28,310 bases of DNA from Bacillota bacterium (GTDB lineage: Bacteria > Bacillota_A > Clostridia > Lachnospirales > WQUN01). This document shows positions 24,020 through 28,310 of this stretch, piece by piece. Location of the stretch: the NCBI GenBank assembly GCA_009786175.1, contig WQTQ01000216.1:1-28310 (forward strand), read 5' to 3'. Both the position numbers and the translations under genes were made by a program. The number at the start of each line of letters is the position of its first letter. Position 1 is the stretch's first letter. The notes beneath the pieces are model-generated. The model ran no database searches. It was given only the letters and a program-made list of their open reading frames with translations, and had not been told where the DNA came from.

Positions 24020-25060
24020 ATGACATACGCGCTTTTGAAAAACCCCGCCCACACCCGTGTATCGTACCAGGATTCGGACATTTTGGCAGTAAACGAACTT
24101 ATGGTTTTGACAGAAGATTTGAGTACAGATGAAATACGCCCCGTAGAAATTGGCGGTGTGACATATGTATTATTCGATTGTGACAGGCCGCTTGACGAAA
24201 GCATTATCCGTACCCTTTCCCGCCTGTCTTTTGTGTACGCGGTTTTTGAATTGCATGGGGATTTGTTGAAACCCGTCGTGTTAAACGCCGATTATTTCAT
24301 AGACCAGGAATTAAGCGGTATTTTAAAGTACTCCGGCAAAACCAACGAGTTGTTTACGCGCCTTATGCTAAACCTTGCACAATTTTACATGAAAAACCCA
24401 CCGGAAGTTTTGAATATCCTGGACCCGCTGGCAGGGAAGGGGACCACCCTGTTTGAAGCATTAATACAGGGTCATAATGCGTACGGCGTAGAAGTTGACG
24501 AGAAAGTGGTACACGAAAGCGTGGTGTACGTAAAAAAATATCTTGAAACAGTAAAATACAAGCACGAAACCCATACGGAGAAAATAAGCGGACAATCAAT
24601 CATCGGGAAATTCACTTCCTCCCGTAACCAAGTTACAATTGCCCGCAGTAAGCAAGAAGAAAAGCAGGGAAATGTCCGTCATTTTGAAATTTTGGACGGT
24701 GACACGCGAAATGTGTCCATACTTTTCAAAAAAAATCACTTCCATGCCATTGTCGCGGATTTACCGTACGGGGTGCAGCACGGCAGCAAAACAGGTGCGG
24801 GTAAAAAGCAAAAACCTCAAGGTAGTGCGATTACCCGCAATGCCCTGGGGCTGATTTCCGAGGCCATGCCCGGCTGGGTGCGGGTGTTAAAACCCGGCGG
24901 CGTTATTGTGCTTGCCTGGAATTTGTTCTTAATAACCCGGGAAGAAATGGCGGAGCTGCTGACAGAACACGGGTTTACCGTGCCGGATACGGAAGTGGAT
25001 TTTTCTCACCGGGTAGACCAGGCAATAGATAGAGACTTAATTGTTGGAGTGCTTGGGTGA
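24020..25060 (+). CDS. TRM11-like (UPF0020-type) SAM-dependent RNA methyltransferase
   Basis: A 346-residue methyltransferase. The SAM-binding motif is ILDPLAGKGTTLFEAL (Asp135), followed by an acidic strand end YGVEVD, and the catalytic-type motif is ADLPYGVQHG (Asp247, Pro249, Tyr250). D-x-P-Y marks enzymes that methylate an exocyclic amino group; TRM11/Trm-G10 enzymes modify N2 of guanosine in tRNA. The THUMP RNA-binding domain of those enzymes is not obvious in the N-terminal ~110 residues. ATG 24020 has AGGA at nine-base spacing; ATG 24014 is possible but closer than usual. The target (tRNA, rRNA or DNA) cannot be read from sequence. The gene stands alone on plus and ends 14 bases before a hairpin that resembles a terminator. 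Confidence 0.82.
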   Translation: MTYALLKNPAHTRVSYQDSDILAVNELMVLTEDLSTDEIRPVEIGGVTYVLFDCDRPLDESIIRTLSRLSFVYAVFELHGDLLKPVVLNADYFIDQELSGILKYSGKTNELFTRLMLNLAQFYMKNPPEVLNILDPLAGKGTTLFEALIQGHNAYGVEVDEKVVHESVVYVKKYLETVKYKHETHTEKISGQSIIGKFTSSRNQVTIARSKQEEKQGNVRHFEILDGDTRNVSILFKKNHFHAIVADLPYGVQHGSKTGAGKKQKPQGSAITRNALGLISEAMPGWVRVLKPGGVIVLAWNLFLITREEMAELLTEHGFTVPDTEVDFSHRVDQAIDRDLIVGVLG

Positions 25061-25073
25061 TAGGATAAAATTT

Positions 25074-25115
25074 TACCCCCTGATATCACATTGGCGAATA
25101 TGATATCAGGGGGTA
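25074..25115 (+). terminator. Palindromic element, copy 2, acting as probable terminator
   Basis: A perfect 15-bp inverted repeat, TACCCCCTGATATCA (25074-25088) and its complement (25101-25115), with a 12-base loop. On plus it is followed by GTATTTTT, so it can end the TRM11-like transcript. The stem core CCCCCTGATATCA equals that of the element at 543-581 while the loop differs. It sits between two convergent genes. Confidence 0.65.
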
Positions 25116-25125
25116 GTATTTTTAC

Positions 25126-25242
25126 GTTTTGCGAAGAGTGAAACGACGAAGCAATCCAGTGACTTTTAACTTGAGTCCGCAATATGGTAATCCAACGAAA
25201 AAGAAGAAAGTCACTGGATTGCTTCGCTAACGCTCGCAAAAC
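25126..25242. repeat. Palindromic repeat of the GCGAAGCAATCCAGTGACTT type
   Basis: A perfect 20-bp inverted repeat (25147-25166 and 25207-25226) is framed by a second pair, GTTTTGCGA (25126-25134) and TCGCAAAAC (25234-25242), around a 40-base centre. It fills the gap between the two convergent genes and ends five bases before the binding-protein stop. From memory, sequences containing GCGAAGCAATC are dispersed in many bacterial genomes; this cannot be tested here. It could form a long hairpin in RNA of either strand. Confidence 0.7.
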
Positions 25243-25247
25243 AAATT

Positions 25248-28058
25248 CTACTCAATCAACCACAAAAACACCGCATTCTGAATCCGCTGCGCCGCGGCTT
25301 CCGCAGTAATTATCCCTCTTTTGAACTGGTCAAAAGCATCTTCAAACAAATGCGTGGGCACCATTGGGGAAAGCATACTCATTGGTCTGTCATGGAAGGA
25401 CGCGATGCGCTCTACTGCATCTTCAAACTGCCGGGTACGGTTGGCGTCATCGTCAAAGCCTACAAACGATTGCAGACCACCGTGCGCGCCAAAGGTTTCG
25501 TAGGTATCTACAAAAGAGCGCATTGCATGGTCACGGAAAAGAGAGCGCAAAATTGGCGTGGCAAAAGACTGGTTGCCCCAACGAGCAGGCCCGCCCCAAA
25601 TAGGTTCTACTGCGGCACGGCCAACAGGGTTTGTGTAGGCGTAAATCATTTGCCTTGTCAATTCCCAGGCCAGTTCCGCGTCCCCGACAGATGTTATAAA
25701 AATGCCGGACCATACCTGTCCCCAACCCGGGGAAGGCAGCATTAGCCTGCCATAGTCGTCTACCAAAGGTATGTGATGTTTGAAAATTGGCGATTCCGGT
25801 GTAAAGAAAGCATCGAAGGAGCTTAGACCGTCGCTCATGGCCAAAAAGATGTGTTCCCGCGCACGGTCCCGCAGGAAATCAGGGGTGTTTGTAGTTACGC
25901 CCCATGTGTTTGTTACGTCCCAGTCTGCATATACAATTTTCATAAGTTCCAACGCTTCAACAAATTTTGGGTCTGCAAGGTTGGCAGTGCGGGTGTTAAA
26001 GTCTATAAACCCGCCCATAATTGATTGCAGCACATTACCGGACCAAGTTATTCCGCCGCCGGTGCCAAATGTAAGATCTCCAAATTCATCCCCATGGGCG
26101 TACATAAGGTCTAAATAAAACTCCATCATCTGCGAAAGAGTAATTTCCGACTTTTGTGTAAACCTATCTATAAATTCCTGAGGAAGCCCCGCATTAATGG
26201 CTACATATTCGAAGCCAAAACTTATGGGGAACATATACAGACCATTGTTAATTTCAAAGGCATACAGTGCTTGGGTAAAAAATTCATCACGGTTGGAATT
26301 AGAGTCTGCGTCAATAAGCTCGTAAAAATTACGTATAAAGCCGGACGCGGCAAGGGAGTGTATTTCCATGCCGTCAAATAAGAACATGTCTGGCCCGCCG
26401 CCTGCCATAAGCTCTGTACGTAAACGCTCGTTTCTGGCGACTGTGCCCTCCCAGTCTGTCCAACTGTATTCATCAACTTCTACCTGGAAAATGTATGGTC
26501 TGTCTTGCTCTCTCCACAGGGCATTTAATGCGTTTGCCGCCTGTAAAATAACCCCTGTATGGCGGTTACTGGTGTGTACGGTTAAACTGCGCACCGGCAG
26601 GTCTGGCAATTCTTCCGTGGGTTCGTGTACATACTCTTCAATTTCCCCACGGTCGGCGTTTAGCCATTCAATTGCCCTGGCTTCCATTTGGTCTGTAGCT
26701 TCCCGGGCGGTTATCTCCCCGGCTAAAAATTCGTTAATGGGCTCGACTATTATTCCCCATTGGGGCAGCAGGAAACTTGCGTATAGTGAAACGGAAGGCC
26801 ATGTACTGTATTCCGTTAGGCGTGTGACCGCGTTTTCTATTTCAAAACTTTGGCTTTCTATGGTTTGGGGCAGCTGGACTTGTGTTAGAGTGTGTCTAAA
26901 GCCAACCTCCAGCACCTGGTCAAAATGACGGCGCAAAATTGGAATATTTACCCCAAAGCGCATATCTTCGTTTGCGTCATCGTACATTACTTGGTTGATA
27001 AAGCCCATAACCAAGTCCGGGTTGGCTGTGTGGTTTATAACAAATTCTGTGCCCCAAGCACGGTTTAACAAGCGGCCGCTTTCATCTGCCAGCGGACGGT
27101 AGATGTAAAACGGTTCACGATACCCAAACAAGCCAAGAAGCGGGGAAAGAGGCGCGGCTACGCGGGCAAATACATACCGTTCTTGAATAACCGGGAATTC
27201 TTCTTCTAATGCCCAAAAATTCAAGAAAGGCGTTTCAAATCTGTTGTTTTCGTAAAATGCAGGGCGCATTTGTTTCAAAAAGTCTGTATACGCAGAGAAA
27301 CTTGCGCTGCGGCCGCCAAAATCTATGGTGTTAAAAAGAACCGGAGTAAACGCCTGTACTGGGTTTAGGGCGTATACTAGCGCGAAGTCTGCCCATTCCG
27401 GGTGCCGGTCTACAAGTTCTGCGTGCATGGCAATTATATCGCCCGGGGAAACGCGGTCCATTGCTTCGAATTGGCTGACAAAAGACGCAGGCGCGTTTGC
27501 ATTTATACCTACGAAGTCTATGCCAAAGAACATTGGCAGCATATACAGCCGCCCGTTAACTTCCATCCCTCTCAGCGCGTTTGTAAAAAAATCGTCACGG
27601 TTGAAAATGGATGAACGGTCAATTATGTCGTAAATGTTCGCCAAAAAGCCATTTTCTATGAATTGATACAGAAGAATGTTGTCGCGAACAAAAATATCCG
27701 GACCGGTACCTGCGGCAAATTTACTAAGCAGCAACCCGCTTTGATACTGCCATTCGTCTTGCATGTAAGAATTGAATTCAATTTGAACATCAATACCTTC
27801 ATTTGCCATAGCCTGCCGGAAAGCATCAGCGGATTCCTCTAAACGGGTTAGGCCGCCAAACGGGGCAGAGATTGTTAGGACGGCATTGGCATTTAACTGT
27901 TGGTCGTGGGCAACACCTTGGGTACCGGCATTGGCGTTATTGGCTGTGTCCTGTACGTCGTTTTCATTGTTTCTGTTGCGCCCGCAGGCGGATAAAATAA
28001 AAATGGCAACTGTTATAAACATAACAAATGCCATTAGTTTTGGGATAGTTTTTTTCAT
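25248..28058 (-). CDS. Tandem fused solute-binding lipoprotein (two family 1 binding domains)
   Basis: A 936-residue lipoprotein about twice the usual size. The signal ends in the lipobox LSAC (lipidated Cys25) and a polar Asn-rich linker (to ~58) follows. Two full binding domains come in tandem, at about residues 60-470 and 490-936. Matching landmarks recur about 436 residues apart: GPDIF (119) and GPDMF (555), then GFLANIYDIID and GFIRNFYELID, NRDDFFTNAL and NRDEFFTQAL, NGRLYMLPMFFG and NNGLYMFPISFG. Both domains end in a similar helix (AGEITAREATDQMEARAIEWL and RGIITAEAAAQRIQNAVFLWL). I use ATG 28058 rather than 28064, since GAGGAG is seven bases from the former but touches the latter. No permease or ATPase gene for it lies in the window; it may be a sugar-capture protein with an unlinked transporter or with partners beyond the right edge. 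Confidence 0.9.
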   Translation of the reverse strand: MKKTIPKLMAFVMFITVAIFILSACGRNRNNENDVQDTANNANAGTQGVAHDQQLNANAVLTISAPFGGLTRLEESADAFRQAMANEGIDVQIEFNSYMQDEWQYQSGLLLSKFAAGTGPDIFVRDNILLYQFIENGFLANIYDIIDRSSIFNRDDFFTNALRGMEVNGRLYMLPMFFGIDFVGINANAPASFVSQFEAMDRVSPGDIIAMHAELVDRHPEWADFALVYALNPVQAFTPVLFNTIDFGGRSASFSAYTDFLKQMRPAFYENNRFETPFLNFWALEEEFPVIQERYVFARVAAPLSPLLGLFGYREPFYIYRPLADESGRLLNRAWGTEFVINHTANPDLVMGFINQVMYDDANEDMRFGVNIPILRRHFDQVLEVGFRHTLTQVQLPQTIESQSFEIENAVTRLTEYSTWPSVSLYASFLLPQWGIIVEPINEFLAGEITAREATDQMEARAIEWLNADRGEIEEYVHEPTEELPDLPVRSLTVHTSNRHTGVILQAANALNALWREQDRPYIFQVEVDEYSWTDWEGTVARNERLRTELMAGGGPDMFLFDGMEIHSLAASGFIRNFYELIDADSNSNRDEFFTQALYAFEINNGLYMFPISFGFEYVAINAGLPQEFIDRFTQKSEITLSQMMEFYLDLMYAHGDEFGDLTFGTGGGITWSGNVLQSIMGGFIDFNTRTANLADPKFVEALELMKIVYADWDVTNTWGVTTNTPDFLRDRAREHIFLAMSDGLSSFDAFFTPESPIFKHHIPLVDDYGRLMLPSPGWGQVWSGIFITSVGDAELAWELTRQMIYAYTNPVGRAAVEPIWGGPARWGNQSFATPILRSLFRDHAMRSFVDTYETFGAHGGLQSFVGFDDDANRTRQFEDAVERIASFHDRPMSMLSPMVPTHLFEDAFDQFKRGIITAEAAAQRIQNAVFLWLIE

Positions 28059-28112
28059 ATGCATTCTCCTCGTCCGTCTGGTTTGTCTAAAACAACCGTC
28101 CGTATTTTACAC

Positions 28113-28141
28113 ATTATAAAGGAAAATGCAACAATTGGCAA
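28113..28141 (-). promoter_or_regulatory. Promoter of the tandem binding-protein gene
   Basis: On minus: -35 TTGCCA (28136-28141), 17-base spacer, -10 TATAAT (28113-28118); five and six of six match consensus. Transcription would start near 28106 with a leader of about 48 bases. Two AAAACG words lie just upstream of the -35 (plus 28160-28174, TCGTTTTACGTTTT), a possible but unproven regulatory site. Confidence 0.7.
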
Positions 28142-28310
28142 ATTTTTTACAAAACAAATCGTTTTACGTTTTATTCATAAAACCCCGGGGTAGAAAATGG
28201 GTCACTTCCGTATCGTGAGTTCCGCAGCACGGTAGAAATGAGCACACACTGAATGCCGCAAGTAATCAAAGGTGAAGGGTTCTTTTTTTTTGAAAAATAA
28301 TAAATAAATA
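28142..28310. other. Right-edge sequence without a recognised gene
   Basis: It begins AT-rich, passes CCCCGGGG (28182-28189) and a GC-richer segment, and ends in a T-run (28281-28290) and an AT-rich tail. On minus, one frame is open from the edge to a TGA at 28202-28204, with a tail reading DYLRHSVCAHFYRAAELTIRK. It could be the end of a gene or of a repeat whose main part is outside the window. I cannot assign it. Confidence 0.3.

Noticed and set aside
26368..26928. Open frame of 186 codons on plus inside the tandem binding-protein gene
   Set aside because: Antisense to a gene with clear repeated domain structure; Ser- and Arg-rich composition of a shadow frame.

Overview
The window looks like a chromosomal segment of an anaerobic, low-to-middle GC Gram-positive bacterium, most likely an uncultured member of Clostridia (Bacillota). 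The reasons are strong AGGAGG-type ribosome binding sites, consensus sigma-A type promoters, lipoprotein sugar-binding proteins, oxygen-sensitive pyruvate formate-lyase with its radical-SAM activase, and a DtxR/MntR-type regulator. The assignment is from gene content only. I saw no tRNA, rRNA, CRISPR array, transposase or phage gene.

Left edge (1-932): the N-terminal part of a secreted protein on the minus strand, with its own promoter, then a 573-base stretch without a gene. That stretch holds two palindromic repeat elements, a plus-strand terminator-like hairpin with no visible gene in front of it, and a consensus promoter (TTGACA-N17-TAAAAT) for the next operon.

Centre (933-18503, plus strand): sixteen closely packed genes, with gaps from an 11-base overlap to 44 bases and no recognisable internal terminator, which probably form one operon for pectin and rhamnogalacturonan uronic acids. 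An ABC importer (binding lipoprotein and two permeases, no ATPase) would bring in oligosaccharides. A GH88/GH105-type unsaturated glucuronyl/galacturonyl hydrolase would release the 4,5-unsaturated uronate, which becomes 5-keto-4-deoxyuronate. KduI and KduD convert this to 2-keto-3-deoxygluconate (KDG). In parallel UxaC, UxaB and UxaA take galacturonate through tagaturonate and altronate to the same KDG. KdgK phosphorylates KDG to KDPG. The KDPG aldolase is not in the window. The last two genes are pyruvate formate-lyase and its activase, so the operon appears to run from uptake to fermentation of the pyruvate made. A LacI-family regulator sits inside the operon. Two small membrane proteins and a TIM-barrel isomerase/epimerase have no assigned role.

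Right of centre (18483-23833, minus strand): a five-gene operon of a class I methyltransferase, a DtxR/MntR-type regulator, a small protein with a C-terminal J-domain, and an ABC ATPase with a large FtsX-type permease. Its last gene overlaps the 3' end of pflA by 21 bases in convergent orientation. A perfect 13-bp hairpin inside pflA lies just beyond.

Right edge (23834-28310): a divergent intergenic region with a promoter for each side, a TRM11-like methyltransferase gene on plus, then two more palindromic repeat elements. One of these has the same stem as an element near the left edge. Converging on them is a 936-residue lipoprotein on minus that is a tandem fusion of two complete solute-binding domains, with its own near-consensus promoter. 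The last 170 bases contain no recognised gene.
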